NCBI GenBank assembly: GCA_964409685.1 | Contig: CAYPEJ010000016.1 | Coordinates: forward strand, 1 to 64,000 | Origin: Clostridium_AI sp964409685 | GTDB lineage: Bacteria > Bacillota > Clostridia > Lachnospirales > Lachnospiraceae | Direction of reading: 5' to 3' | Length of the DNA stretch: 64,000 nucleotides | Shown here: positions 1 through 8,365 of the stretch, piece after piece | How positions within the stretch are numbered: position 1 is the stretch's first letter | How the letters are laid out: every line of letters starts with the position of its first letter | Notes under the pieces: generated by a model | The model's input: only the letters and a program-made list of their open reading frames with translations | Databases searched by the model: none | Told to the model about the DNA's origin: nothing | Position numbers and translations under genes: made by a program

Positions 1-807
1 CATTACATTTCCCGTCTTATTGTTTCCATGCACAGTATCCATCTCCACTACATTGGATTCCGTGTGTTTCTCCATATATTCCAGAAAGTCTTTATATGTA
101 CGTCCTTCTCTGTAAGCATAGTCTGTTGGTGCTTCCTGTCTTTTTTTCTTTCTGGCCTTATATTTTACCTTCTTGGGCAAGTCAAGGTTACGTGCCGTAA
201 ATATTCCTTGGTCAATGTAGTTATATACCGTTTTCATCGAACATGGTATCTCGTCCTTATGCACCGCAAATATATGTGAAATGGACTGTCCCTGTCTTAA
301 AAGAGGGGTTATTAGACAGTCCAGTTCCCGCAGTTCTTCCCTCGTCAATCCGATTCCTTCCCTAGTATCCTTAAGGACTGCCTTGTATGAATCATAGGCT
401 ATATTTGCCCTATAGTAGAAGTGAGCCTTCCTGCATTCATATGTACAATGGCATCCATTACACACATAAGGTGCACGCACTATATTGATACACTGTTCGG
501 AACGATAATCTCTGCAGAATGCTCTGCAATCTCGATTCCGACATGAGCTGCATTTCTTTAGTTTTCCACTACATGCATTACAAAGTGCTTTCTTCTGACA
601 ATACTGGCGGTACATACAGTCATTAATGTACTGGCCAATGCTTTCATCTCCTATACGGTGATTTTTAATCTCCTTGGCGATTGTAGAGCGATCCCTGTCA
701 AGCTTTCTGGCTATAGCCGATACTGTATAGCCTTTGTTCAATCCATCTTCAATGTCATAACGTTCCTGTAAACTTAAATGCTTATGTGCTCTATTTTCAT
801 TTTCCAT
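1..807 (-). CDS. IS30-family transposase, N-terminal part (runs off the left edge)
   Basis: An open reading frame starts at ATG 807 behind a GGAGGAGATT ribosome site and stays open for 269 codons to base 1, so only the N-terminal two thirds is visible. The start has the IS30 helix-turn-helix (LSLQERYDIEDGL, then a second HTH with SAIARKLDRDRSTIAKEI). A cysteine-rich zinc-ribbon-like segment follows (about residues 75-130), and the first catalytic aspartate of the DDE fold lies in VEMDTVHG near the edge. The rest of the catalytic domain would lie outside the window. The upstream 200 bases hold likely IS ends. Family assignment is firm; whether the element is intact cannot be seen. Confidence 0.88.
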   Translation of the reverse strand, partial: MENENRAHKHLSLQERYDIEDGLNKGYTVSAIARKLDRDRSTIAKEIKNHRIGDESIGQYINDCMYRQYCQKKALCNACSGKLKKCSSCRNRDCRAFCRDYRSEQCINIVRAPYVCNGCHCTYECRKAHFYYRANIAYDSYKAVLKDTREGIGLTREELRELDCLITPLLRQGQSISHIFAVHKDEIPCSMKTVYNYIDQGIFTARNLDLPKKVKYKARKKKRQEAPTDYAYREGRTYKDFLEYMEKHTESNVVEMDTVHGNNKTGNVM

Positions 808-954
808 AATAATCTCCTCCTGTAGAAGGCAAAAACCATTTATCCATTGTAACAGTAACATCCTTATTTTTGAACGACTAATTTCTACAAAAAGGCTAAA
901 CGGGAACTTTGAATTTCATTCAACCCTTTGCATTTGTAATCCAAAAATCCATAT

Positions 955-1015
955 GGGAATTTCACTTACAAACTACCTTATAATTTGTTGTAGGTATGGA
1001 ATTTCACTTTACAAT
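955..1015. repeat. Likely terminal inverted-repeat region of the IS30-type element (5' side)
   Basis: Read on the minus strand from about 1013, the sequence TGTAAAGTGAAATTCCATAC appears, and a second version, TGTAAGTGAAATTCCCATAT, lies about 40 bases further in. The first resembles TGTAAAAGTAAATTCCACAT at 2482, the outer end of the neighbouring IS30 relic, as expected for inverted ends of related elements. Just outside, at about 1020, a truncated unrelated gene begins, which supports this as the element boundary. Which of the two versions is the functional end is not clear. Confidence 0.5.
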
Positions 1016-1019
1016 TCAC

Positions 1020-1326
1020 TTCTAGTTTGAGTTTCTTTTTCATTAAAACAGGAAATATTAGACTCATATGTTATTGGAATATGAAAAAGTTTGCAGGTTA
1101 TCCAATTAGTATTTATCCAAAATTAATCCAGTGGTTGATGATGTACATAGTTCCTTTTGCATTTGTAAATTACTTTCCAGTTCAATATATACTGAAAAAG
1201 GGAGACTTGTCCCAATATCCATACTGTTATATTTATATTGCACCGATTATTGGAGGTTTATTGTATATTGTTGCATATATTTTTTGGAGATTTGCACTTA
1301 GATTTTATAAGAGTACAGGAAATTAA
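1020..1326 (+). pseudogene. C-terminal fragment of an ABC-2 type permease
   Basis: About 100 codons encode hydrophobic helices with the motif GYPISIYPKLIQWLM, then IVPFAFVNYFPVQYIL and a C-terminal helix ending in WRFALRFYKSTGN. This pattern is typical of the last third of the ABC2_membrane_6 family of ABC permeases, which are normally about 260 residues long. There is no ribosome site or true start. The frame begins right at the presumed IS30 end, so the gene seems to have been cut by the insertion and lost its first two thirds. It is probably non-functional. A terminator-like hairpin follows the stop. Confidence 0.7.
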
Positions 1327-1351
1327 GGACATGTTAAAGAATTCTTTATGT

Positions 1352-1399
1352 TCAAAAAATTGATAGTAGAACATGAATGTTTTGCTATCAATTTTTTGA
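1352..1399. terminator. Bidirectional hairpin terminator
   Basis: A perfect 15-bp inverted repeat (TCAAAAAATTGATAG at 1352-1366 with its complement at 1385-1399) lies between the permease fragment and the convergent PHP gene. Its A/T-rich outer ends give U-runs on both strands. Confidence 0.75.
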
Positions 1400-2230
1400 C
1401 TAAATTAAGTCACCAAGATTTAGTTGTTCTAAGCTGATTTCCATTTCACCAATTTGTGTGGCTTCAAAGATTCCATGGCAGTCAGAACCAGCAGTAATAA
1501 GTAAGTTATTTTTCCTACAAATATCTAGACATTTATTTGTAATTTCAGTAGAATGTGAAGGATAATAACATTCAATTCCATCTAATCCAAATGGTAAAAG
1601 AGAATATACCTCTTCTTCAAATTCTTGTATGTTACCATATTTAATTACACGTCCAGGATGAGCAAGAATTGCCTTTCCACCAGCTTGATGTATAAGACTA
1701 CACGTGGTGGAAATTTTAGGAAAGTTTACGCAATTATAAGAGTGATTATATAAAGCATAGTACTTAAAACCATCAGTCAAGTCTTTTGATAGTCCTTTAG
1801 AAACAAGATAGTATAGTAGCTTCCACCCCCCTTTTTCTTTGGTAAATTGATAATTAATATATTCGGTAAGAGAAATGCAATCATATTCTTTTTCTAATTT
1901 TTTTACTAATTGTATATTTACATCTTCTAGCATTGCGTTGTTATCTTTTGAAAATTTTATAAAGGTAGGATCTGATAAATTTACGCCATATCCTAGGATG
2001 TGATAGTTTATGCCATTATGTAGTGTATCAAGTTCGATGCCACTAATGCATCGTATATTTTTATTTTGACAGAGTGATAGTAATGCTCTAGAACCATCAA
2101 GAACATTATGATCTGTAATTGAAATGACAGCGAGTCCTTTTTCTAATGCAATATCTAAAATATTTTCTGGAGAATAAGAGCTGTCAGAATAGTTAGAATG
2201 AATGTGTAGATCAATACATTTTTTTTTCAT
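1400..2230 (-). CDS. PHP-domain metal-dependent phosphoesterase
   Basis: A 276-residue protein with the full set of PHP metal-binding motifs: DLHIHSNYSDSSYSP at the N-terminus, ITDHNVLDG near residue 40, GIELDT near 65, AHPGRV near 190 and GSDCHG near 250. It most resembles the TrpH/YciV branch, which hydrolyses nucleotide or small phosphoester substrates, but the substrate cannot be told from sequence. The start at 2230 sits directly behind AGGAGGTTAT. The gene is monocistronic and flanked by broken genes, so it may be a survivor inside a decayed region. The true role is open: PHP enzymes also occur in polymerase, histidinol-phosphate and phosphodiesterase contexts. Confidence 0.85.
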   Translation of the reverse strand: MKKKCIDLHIHSNYSDSSYSPENILDIALEKGLAVISITDHNVLDGSRALLSLCQNKNIRCISGIELDTLHNGINYHILGYGVNLSDPTFIKFSKDNNAMLEDVNIQLVKKLEKEYDCISLTEYINYQFTKEKGGWKLLYYLVSKGLSKDLTDGFKYYALYNHSYNCVNFPKISTTCSLIHQAGGKAILAHPGRVIKYGNIQEFEEEVYSLLPFGLDGIECYYPSHSTEITNKCLDICRKNNLLITAGSDCHGIFEATQIGEMEISLEQLNLGDLI

Positions 2231-2481
2231 ATAACCTCCTACTTAGTAAACTTATTATGCTAGTTAGTAAATTGTAACATCAAATTATGGAAAAGAAAAG
2301 AAAAAAAGCAATAATATACAAAAAAGTATTAGAAAATACCAATATTGACAGATTTTGATAGGTAGGGGATAATGATTTGTATAAAAAATTATCACTAAAA
2401 AACCATTTATAACTAATTATAGATATTTTTTGGTGATATATACATTTTAGGAGTGTTTATATAAGCGTAATAGAAATTAGC

Positions 2482-2992
2482 CTGTAAAAGTAAATTCCAC
2501 ATGTTGACGTTGCTTTTTCCTATGAAATGATTCTTGCCTTGCCGCTTTCTTTGTCCCTTTTTAGCGTTTTAGTAATGCTGGTGTCAATAGTATCTTATCT
2601 GCAGCCATTTCCTTAGCTCCCGTTACTTCAAATAATTCCTGCTTTAGTAACAAGCGAGCCAGTTCGTATGGGGTTCTCCCATTCAAACTGGCTCGTACTG
2701 TGCTATTTATATGATTCATTAGCAGGGTCATATCGTCCTGAGTGTAGTCTACTAATGATTTTCCCTTAGGTATTACTTTACGTATATATTCATGATTCTT
2801 CTCCAACTTTCCTTTCTGCCAGCTGGCAAGCGGATCACAGTAAAAAATTCTGCTTCTTTGAATCCCTGATTCATCATGCTCTATATCAATAGCGTTCTTG
2901 AATTCGGAACCGTTATCTGTAAGAATTACTGGAAACAGTTCCTGAAACCTTTCCCGACCAAGCTGTTCCGTCAGCTCATCAAATACATTCTT
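2482..2992 (-). pseudogene. IS30-family transposase, C-terminal relic
   Basis: On the minus strand from about 2992 to the stop at 2561, one frame reads KNVFDELTEQLGRERFQELF, then LTDNGSEFKNAID (second catalytic Asp), and KLEKNHEYIRKVIPKGKSL (catalytic Glu), followed by the usual C-terminal NGRTPYELA. The N-terminal half is missing. The 3' outer end at 2482 (TGTAAAAGTAAATTCCACAT) resembles the inverted repeat near 1013. Because the piece lies upstream of the other IS30 gene on the same strand, the two are not halves of one interrupted gene; they are separate copies or the product of a rearrangement. Confidence 0.82.
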
Positions 2993-3181
2993 CTAGAATC
3001 TTCACCAGATATGGATTTGAATCGAGATACAGGAATAGATTCGTTAGGTATTGTTTCACTCATATTGGATATTGAAGAAAAATTGAATATAGATTTAGAT
3101 TTATATTTAGCTAAAATAAGAAAATGCACAACAATTAAGGAATTAGCTGAAATTATACAAGTGATATATGAAGAAAAATAA
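2993..3181 (+). pseudogene. Acyl carrier protein, 5'-truncated by IS30 relic
   Basis: About 60 codons encode the C-terminal two thirds of an acyl carrier protein: the phosphopantetheine attachment motif GIDSLGIVSLILDIEEKLNI, then helices ending in IKELAEIIQVIYEEK. Helix 1 is missing. The frame opens at 2876, but its first roughly 39 codons are the antisense of the IS30 relic, so the open frame is a chimera and has no ribosome site of its own. The junction is near 2992, where the IS30 similarity also stops. Such ACPs usually serve polyketide, peptide or specialised lipid pathways; no partner gene remains nearby. Confidence 0.72.
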
Positions 3182-3191
3182 GGCTAAATTC

Positions 3192-3240
3192 AAAATACAT
3201 GGGCGAAAGTACTATTTTGTTGTTTTTGCCCATGTATTTT
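3192..3240. terminator. Hairpin terminator between ACP fragment and LD-carboxypeptidase
   Basis: A perfect 13-bp inverted repeat (AAAATACATGGGC at 3192-3204, complement at 3228-3240) with A/T-rich outer arms lies between two convergent genes and can act in both directions. Confidence 0.72.
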
Positions 3241-3258
3241 AGATAAGACCGGTAATTA

Positions 3259-4176
3259 TTAGTAGTATTCAAATATGATGGAAGAAGTTTCACTATCCAT
3301 TGTGCACATCGTTCCGAATGGAATTGTGCCCATCGGTTTATCGTGCCCAGATTGGATTCCATAAAGAACAGGTTTATCGTAATCACGAAAAAAGTCTTTC
3401 ATAAAGTCTAAAAATGTATAACTTGGGTCATTTACATTTTCACACCCAACGAAGTTTCCAATTAAGACGCCGCTGACTTGTTCGAATACCCCTGCATTTT
3501 TTAGATGATGCATCATTTTATCACATCTAGGAATCGTTTCGTCGATATCTTCTAAAAATAAAATAGTATTATGGAAGTCAGGTTGATAAAAGGTACCAAT
3601 GGCAGGACTGATAAGGGATAGGCAACCGCCGATCACACGACCTCTTGCACATCCGCATACAAGTGGTTCCATATCGTAGCCACATGGATTTTTAAATGTT
3701 AGTGTCCGTGGTATACGAAGTGCCTTTAAAAAGCTTTCTTTTGTATAGGAATCATAGTTATGTATCATGTTAGATGAAACCATAGGGCCGTGAAAGGTTG
3801 CGATATCACAGAGTGAGTGAAATGCAAGATGAAATGAAGTAATATCACTGTAACCAACGAATATCTTAGGATTTTGTGATATTGCCTCATAATCAAGCAG
3901 ATTCATTATACGATTACTACCATATCCACCGCGTAGACAAAAGATGGCTTTGATTTCATCATTACAAAACATTTCATTTATATCATTGGCACGTATTTCA
4001 TCTGTACCAGCTAGATACCCATGAAGAGAATGCATTGCACTTTTTCCTAATTCTACTTTGTAGCCGAGGGAATTGAGGAACATGATGGATTTTACAAGGT
4101 TGCTATATTTTACGGGAGAGGATGGTGCTATTAACCCAATGGTATCGTGTATTTGAAGTGGTGTAGGATAACGCAT
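3259..4176 (-). CDS. S66-family LD-carboxypeptidase (LdcA/MccF-like)
   Basis: A 305-residue cytoplasmic protein of the usual S66 length. Visible motifs are IGLIAPSSPV at the N-terminus, CLRGGYGSNRIMNLLDY, the nucleophile elbow GYSDITSFH with the catalytic serine, a late acidic strand (ILFLEDIDET), and GHDKPMGTIPFG near the C-terminus carrying the histidine. The family removes the terminal D-Ala from tetrapeptide muropeptides during wall recycling, or (MccF branch) cleaves microcin-type aminoacyl nucleotides; the sequence does not separate these. The gene is monocistronic, with terminators on both sides. The start at 4176 has only a weak GGTGG ribosome site. Confidence 0.9.
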   Translation of the reverse strand: MRYPTPLQIHDTIGLIAPSSPVKYSNLVKSIMFLNSLGYKVELGKSAMHSLHGYLAGTDEIRANDINEMFCNDEIKAIFCLRGGYGSNRIMNLLDYEAISQNPKIFVGYSDITSFHLAFHSLCDIATFHGPMVSSNMIHNYDSYTKESFLKALRIPRTLTFKNPCGYDMEPLVCGCARGRVIGGCLSLISPAIGTFYQPDFHNTILFLEDIDETIPRCDKMMHHLKNAGVFEQVSGVLIGNFVGCENVNDPSYTFLDFMKDFFRDYDKPVLYGIQSGHDKPMGTIPFGTMCTMDSETSSIIFEYY

Positions 4177-4331
4177 AGGACATTACCACCAAAATATGTT
4201 TCTATAAATATATTGTATGTATTAAAATAGTATGACTATGTAGCAGGAAATATTTTAAACTATCAACCTGTTTGAAATTTACAAAATTAGCATTAAGAGA
4301 ATAATAGCTTAGATTACTTAAAAGAATTATA

Positions 4332-4383
4332 CAAAAAAAGCGACGCTCCAATCCATGACTAATCACAATTGGGGCAGCCGCTT
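4332..4383 (-). terminator. Terminator of the pfl operon
   Basis: Just after the pflA stop, the minus strand can fold an imperfect GC-rich hairpin (AAGCGGCTGCCCCAAT paired with ATTGGAGCGTCGCTT), followed by a run of seven U. This fits a rho-independent terminator for the minus-strand operon. Confidence 0.75.
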
Positions 4384-5128
4384 ATTTTCTTGTTCTCACA
4401 TCTTTTAATCCATCCATAATAATCTGTCGCGCTTTTGGTGCCTCTTCTTTATCTAAATCAGGTGTTCCTGCAAGAGGGTACTCCATGCCGAGAGATTGAT
4501 ACTTTACGACTCCCATGGAATGGTAAGGGAGTACTTCCAATTCTTTAAGGTTTCTAAAACGTCCAATTGTCTGACCTAGATGGAATAATTTTTCCTCATC
4601 AAATGTATAACCAGGTACAAGTACGTGGCGTACACGTAGAGGAATACCAGCTTTCTCGGTTGCTTTTTGGAATTCTAAAACAGGTTCAAATGGCTGTTTT
4701 GTTAAATCCTTATGCATAACAGGATCGCTTGTTTTAATATCAAGCATAACTAAATCCGTATACTTGAATAATTCCTCGTATTTCTCATGATTGTTTGCTG
4801 TATAAACAATACCAGAAGTATCAAGACAAGTATGAATATCAAGTTCTTTTGCTTTCTTAAATAATTCTGTTAAAAATTCAATCTGCATCAGTGGTTCGCC
4901 ACCAGTAGCAGTGATACCGCCTTGTCGATAGAAAGAACGGTTACGTAAGAACTCATTCATAATCTTGTCTACTGTCATAACTTCACCTTCATGAGGTTTC
5001 CATGTGTCAGGATTGTGACAGTAAAGGCATCTCATTGGACAGCCTTGAAAGAAGACTACAAATCTTGTTCCAGGGCCGTCCACAGTGCCAAAACTCTCTA
5101 AAGAATGGATATATCCATTACATTGCAT
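4382..5128 (-). CDS. pflA: Pyruvate formate-lyase activating enzyme (radical SAM)
   Basis: Radical-SAM activase that places the glycyl radical on pyruvate formate-lyase. The N-terminus carries GYIHSLESFGTVDGPGTRF, then the iron-sulfur motif CPMRCLYCHNP (CX3CX2C) and GGITATGGEPLMQ for SAM binding. Length is the usual 245-250 residues. Two ATGs are possible, 5155 and 5128. The second is preferred because the family begins close to it, giving an 11-base overlap with the end of the glycyl-radical gene. Neither has a clear ribosome site, so translation is probably coupled to the upstream gene. It forms an operon with the two PFL genes and ends at a terminator. Confidence 0.95.
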   Translation of the reverse strand: MQCNGYIHSLESFGTVDGPGTRFVVFFQGCPMRCLYCHNPDTWKPHEGEVMTVDKIMNEFLRNRSFYRQGGITATGGEPLMQIEFLTELFKKAKELDIHTCLDTSGIVYTANNHEKYEELFKYTDLVMLDIKTSDPVMHKDLTKQPFEPVLEFQKATEKAGIPLRVRHVLVPGYTFDEEKLFHLGQTIGRFRNLKELEVLPYHSMGVVKYQSLGMEYPLAGTPDLDKEEAPKARQIIMDGLKDVRTRK

Positions 5129-5360
5129 CGTGGAATGTTCTGGAGATAACTTCATTTTGTTGAGCTTTTGTTAATTTGTTGAAGTTAACTGCGTATCCAG
5201 ATACACGAATTGTTAATTGAGGATATTTTTCAGGATGCGCTTGAGCATCTAAAAGAGTTTCCTTTGTAAATACGTTTACGTTTAAGTGGTGTCCACCTTT
5301 TTCTACGTAACCATCTAATAAGTTTACCATGTTATCAATTTGAGCTGCATTAATTTCCAT
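5118..5360 (-). CDS. Separate glycyl-radical domain of pyruvate formate-lyase (GrcA-like)
   Basis: An 80-residue protein equal to the last 80 residues of a normal pyruvate formate-lyase: VNLLDGYVEKGGHHLNVNVF, the segment LLDAQAHPEKYPQLTIRVSGYAV with the radical glycine in VSGYAV, and ISRTFHDAM at the end. It has its own strong AAAGGAGGG ribosome site eight bases before ATG 5360 and is separated from the catalytic gene by a true TAG and about 35 non-coding bases. It therefore seems to be a designed split and not a sequencing frameshift. It resembles the stress protein GrcA/YfiD, which restores oxygen-cleaved PFL, but here it must supply the only radical domain because the upstream subunit lacks one. 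Confidence 0.93.
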   Translation of the reverse strand: MEINAAQIDNMVNLLDGYVEKGGHHLNVNVFTKETLLDAQAHPEKYPQLTIRVSGYAVNFNKLTKAQQNEVISRTFHDAM

Positions 5361-5395
5361 TGTTAAGCCCTCCTTTGTTCAATTCATTATTTATT

Positions 5396-7468
5396 CTATA
5401 ATTCTACGTTTGGTTCGTTACAAGCGCAATCAAGTGGCATTTCAATTTCGATATCGCCAAGAGTTACGATGTCTTCTTTACCAAGAGCACCAGGAATGAT
5501 GGAGAAAGTATTAGAGATACCATCTTGAGCATCTTTCCAAGGTAATTTGGATACAGAAGCTAAGGATGCAACAGCACCGTTTTTGTCGCGGTTGTGCATT
5601 GGGTTAGCACCTGGAGCGAAAGCTTCCCCTTTTTTACGTCCATCTGGAGTAGAACCTGTAGCTCTACCATAAACTACGTTAGAAGTAATTGTTAAGATAG
5701 ATGTTGTAGGGATACTGTCTCTGTAAGTGAAGTTTTTACGGATATAACCCATAAATGTAGAAACGATTTCAGATGCGATAGAATCAACGCGGTCATCATC
5801 GTTACCGTATTTAGGGAATTCACCTTCTACTTCGTATTCAACAGCGATGCCGTTTTCATCACGAACTGGTTTTACTTTTGCATATTTAATAGCAGATAAA
5901 GAGTCAGCTACTACGGATAGACCAGCGATACCTGTTGCGAACCAACGTTTTACTTCTCTATCATGAAGAGCCATTTGTAGTCTTTCATAGCTATATTTGT
6001 CATGCATATAGTGAATGATGTTTAGGGAGCTTACGTATACGCCAGCTAACCATTCCATCATATCTTTGAATCTGTCCATTACTTCGTTGTAATCAAGAAC
6101 ATCTTCTGTGATTGGACGGTATTTAGGACCAACTTGTTTCTTAGAAACTTCATCCACACCACCATTGATAGCGTAAAGAAGACATTTCGCTAAGTTAGCT
6201 CTAGCTCCGAAGAACTGCATTTCTTTACCAACGCGCATAGAAGATACGCAACAAGCGATAGCATAATCATCACCAGATGTTACACGCATTAAATCATCGT
6301 TTTCGTATTGTACGGAAGATGTCATGATAGATGTCTTCGCACAGAAACGTTTGAAGTTAGCTGGAAGATTTACAGACCATAAAACAGTTAAGTTTGGTTC
6401 TGGAGATGTTCCTAAGTTCACTAATGTGTGTAGGTAACGGAAAGATGATTTTGTAACTAATGTACGACCATCGATTCCCATACCACCGATAGATTCTGTT
6501 ACCCATGTTGGATCACCAGAGAAAATATCATTGTAATCTGGTGTTCTAGCGAATTTTACAAGACGTAACTTCATGATGAAGTGGTCAATAAATTCTTGGA
6601 TTTGTTCTTCTGTATATTTACCAGCTTTTAAATCTCTTTCAGCGTAAATATCGATGAATGTAGAAGTACGTCCTAAGGACATAGCAGCACCATTTTGCTC
6701 TTTAATAGCAGCAAGGTAACCAAAGTATAACCATTGGATTGCTTCTTTTACATCGCTAGCTGGTTGAGAAATATCGTAACCGTAGATATTACCAAGTTCT
6801 TTTAATTCTTTTAATGCTCTGATTTGTTCACTTAATTCTTCACGATTTCTAATGTTATCAGGAGTCATTACATAAGGTGTAGCGTTTAATTGATCCATTT
6901 TGTCTTGGATTAAGAAGTCAACACCGTAAAGAGCAACTCTTCTATAGTCACCGATGATACGTCCACGACCATAAGCATCTGGAAGACCTGTGATGATATG
7001 GCTTGAACGACAAGCACGAATTTCAGGTGTGTAAGCATCGAATACACCTGCGTTGTGTGTTTTTCTGTGCTTTGTGAAATATTCAACAACTTCGTCATCT
7101 ACTTTGTAACCGTTGTCTTCACAAGCTTTTATCGCCATACGGATACCGCCGTTTACTTGTAAAGAACGTTTTAATGGTTTTTCTGTTTGTAAACCAACGA
7201 TTGTTTCTTTATCTTTATCAATATATCCAGCTGGGTGAGATGTAATAGTAGAGATAACTTTTGTATCCATATCTAATACGCCACCAGCGTTTCTTTCATC
7301 TTCTAATAATTTTAAAATTTGAGACCATAAATCTGTAGTAGCCTCTGTAGGGCCTGCTAAGAAAGAATCATCTCCTGTATATGGAGTGTAGTTTTTCTGA
7401 ATGAAGTCTCTGACATCAACGGATTTGTTCCATGTGCCAGTTGCAAATGATTCCCAAGCTTTATGCAT
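5396..7468 (-). CDS. pflB: Pyruvate formate-lyase catalytic subunit lacking the glycyl-radical domain
   Basis: A 690-residue formate acetyltransferase that makes acetyl-CoA and formate from pyruvate. The N-terminus (WESFATGTWNKSVDVRDFIQ) and the body follow PFL throughout, and the active-site pair is present in DYAIACCVSSMRVG. After FSIIPGALGK, where normal PFLs (about 740-760 residues) run into the radical domain, this protein ends with an unusual acidic tail containing DCACNEPNVEL. The missing domain is encoded by the next gene. AAGGAGG precedes the ATG. Codon use is that of a highly expressed gene. The radical-bearing subunit and activase follow in the same operon. Confidence 0.96.
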   Translation of the reverse strand: MHKAWESFATGTWNKSVDVRDFIQKNYTPYTGDDSFLAGPTEATTDLWSQILKLLEDERNAGGVLDMDTKVISTITSHPAGYIDKDKETIVGLQTEKPLKRSLQVNGGIRMAIKACEDNGYKVDDEVVEYFTKHRKTHNAGVFDAYTPEIRACRSSHIITGLPDAYGRGRIIGDYRRVALYGVDFLIQDKMDQLNATPYVMTPDNIRNREELSEQIRALKELKELGNIYGYDISQPASDVKEAIQWLYFGYLAAIKEQNGAAMSLGRTSTFIDIYAERDLKAGKYTEEQIQEFIDHFIMKLRLVKFARTPDYNDIFSGDPTWVTESIGGMGIDGRTLVTKSSFRYLHTLVNLGTSPEPNLTVLWSVNLPANFKRFCAKTSIMTSSVQYENDDLMRVTSGDDYAIACCVSSMRVGKEMQFFGARANLAKCLLYAINGGVDEVSKKQVGPKYRPITEDVLDYNEVMDRFKDMMEWLAGVYVSSLNIIHYMHDKYSYERLQMALHDREVKRWFATGIAGLSVVADSLSAIKYAKVKPVRDENGIAVEYEVEGEFPKYGNDDDRVDSIASEIVSTFMGYIRKNFTYRDSIPTTSILTITSNVVYGRATGSTPDGRKKGEAFAPGANPMHNRDKNGAVASLASVSKLPWKDAQDGISNTFSIIPGALGKEDIVTLGDIEIEMPLDCACNEPNVEL

Positions 7469-7962
7469 TTTGCATATCCTCCTTAAATGTAATCAATATA
7501 GCTATTTCGCTAAATATTTTCTTTCGAAATTCATATTCGCAGTTTACTCAAAAAAGCTAAGAAAGTCAATGGAGGCAGATTACAAAAATGGAAGAATCAA
7601 GAAGAAAAAATGTGGACTAGAGTGAGAATGAATGAAAAATGGGGAATTGTATTTGAATTGATACATTTTGGTACATACAGTAAAATGTCAGGTGAGTGAA
7701 AAAACAATGGAAGTAGGGTTCTGAAATAATTGAATTTAGGGGGTTTTAGAGATTTTGAGAGTGTAAAAAATGAGTTGGAATGGTGAAAAATCTGATAGGA
7801 AAGTTGGAGAAGGAAAAGATTGTACGTTTTTGAAAACAAACTGATAATCAAAGTAAATTGTTAAGGGTTTGACGGTGGGGAGGGGATTGCCAGCTTTGAA
7901 AGGTAAAAATAACACCACAATAATCAAATTTACCTTGCAAGACAGAAGGTTATAATAACTAT
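7469..7962. other. Gene-free spacer between divergent pfl and thi operons
   Basis: About 500 bases without a supportable gene. The left end carries the pflB ribosome site (AAGGAGG on the minus strand), and the minus-strand promoter for pfl must lie here, but no clear -35/-10 pair stood out. Short open frames on either strand have no ribosome site or recognisable content. The plus strand is strongly purine-rich around 7550-7760. Confidence 0.6.
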
Positions 7963-7991
7963 TTGACATAACCCAAGTATTGTGTTACTAT
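7963..7991 (+). promoter_or_regulatory. Sigma-A type promoter of the thi operon
   Basis: TTGACA at 7963-7968 and TACTAT at 7986-7991 are separated by 17 bases. Transcription would start near 7998, just before the leader hairpin. Confidence 0.8.
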
Positions 7992-7997
7992 AAAACG

Positions 7998-8072
7998 CAG
8001 AGTGGACGCAGTTTGTTCATGAAGGGGTACACCACCACGGGTGTAAACTTCATGAGTGAACTGCGTTTTTTT
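7998..8072 (+). ncRNA. Structured leader / attenuator upstream of thiS
   Basis: The predicted transcript begins with a long hairpin. CGCAGTTTGTTCATGAAG (8007-8024) pairs over all 18 positions, including three G-U pairs, with 8048-8065. Inside is a second stem (TACACC 8028-8033 with GGTGTA 8040-8045). A run of seven U follows directly, so as drawn this is a complete intrinsic terminator only about 75 bases after the start and 95 bases before thiS. It lacks TPP-riboswitch sequence features. It may be an attenuator, an unrecognised small regulatory RNA, or a short stand-alone sRNA. Confidence 0.6.
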
Positions 8073-8166
8073 GTGTTATAGGAAAGTCTTATTTTCTGAA
8101 TACGAAGTTTAAATTCCTATAATACAAAAGCACCTTCAATTTTATAATCCACGAAAGGAAGAAAAT

Positions 8167-8364
8167 ATGATACGCGTGAATGGACAAATGTTAGAAGGAT
8201 ATGAGAACAGCAAATTGGCTGATTTGCTCAATGCATTACAATTTGACTGCACCAAGATAGCTGTTGAAAGAAATGGTGAAATCATTCCAAAAAAGAAATA
8301 TCAAGAAACGGTATTAACAGAGAACGATGTAATAGAAGTCGTAAGTTTTGTTGGAGGAGGTTGA
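8167..8364 (+). CDS. thiS: Thiamine sulfur-carrier protein ThiS
   Basis: A 65-residue ubiquitin-fold protein ending in the required GGG C-terminus (VSFVGGG). ThiF adenylates this end, and it is converted to a thiocarboxylate that donates sulfur to the thiazole ring. Its ATG follows AAAGGAAG. It is first in thiSFGHE; its stop lies one base before the thiF ATG, and the thiF ribosome site GGAGGAGG lies within its last codons. ThiS partners (ThiF, ThiG, ThiH) follow directly, so the assignment is secure despite the small size. Confidence 0.93.
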   Translation: MIRVNGQMLEGYENSKLADLLNALQFDCTKIAVERNGEIIPKKKYQETVLTENDVIEVVSFVGGG

Positions 8365-8365
8365 T

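Noticed and set aside
1..2992. One IS30 transposase interrupted by the PHP gene
   Set aside because: On the minus strand the C-terminal piece lies upstream of the N-terminal piece, so the order is wrong for an interrupted gene.
2876..3181. A complete 101-residue acyl carrier protein gene
   Set aside because: The first roughly 39 codons are antisense to IS30 transposase and there is no ribosome site; only the last 60 codons are ACP.
7998..8160. TPP riboswitch before thiS
   Set aside because: The conserved CUGAGA and ACCUGAUCUGG-type segments are not present; only a long hairpin terminator is seen.
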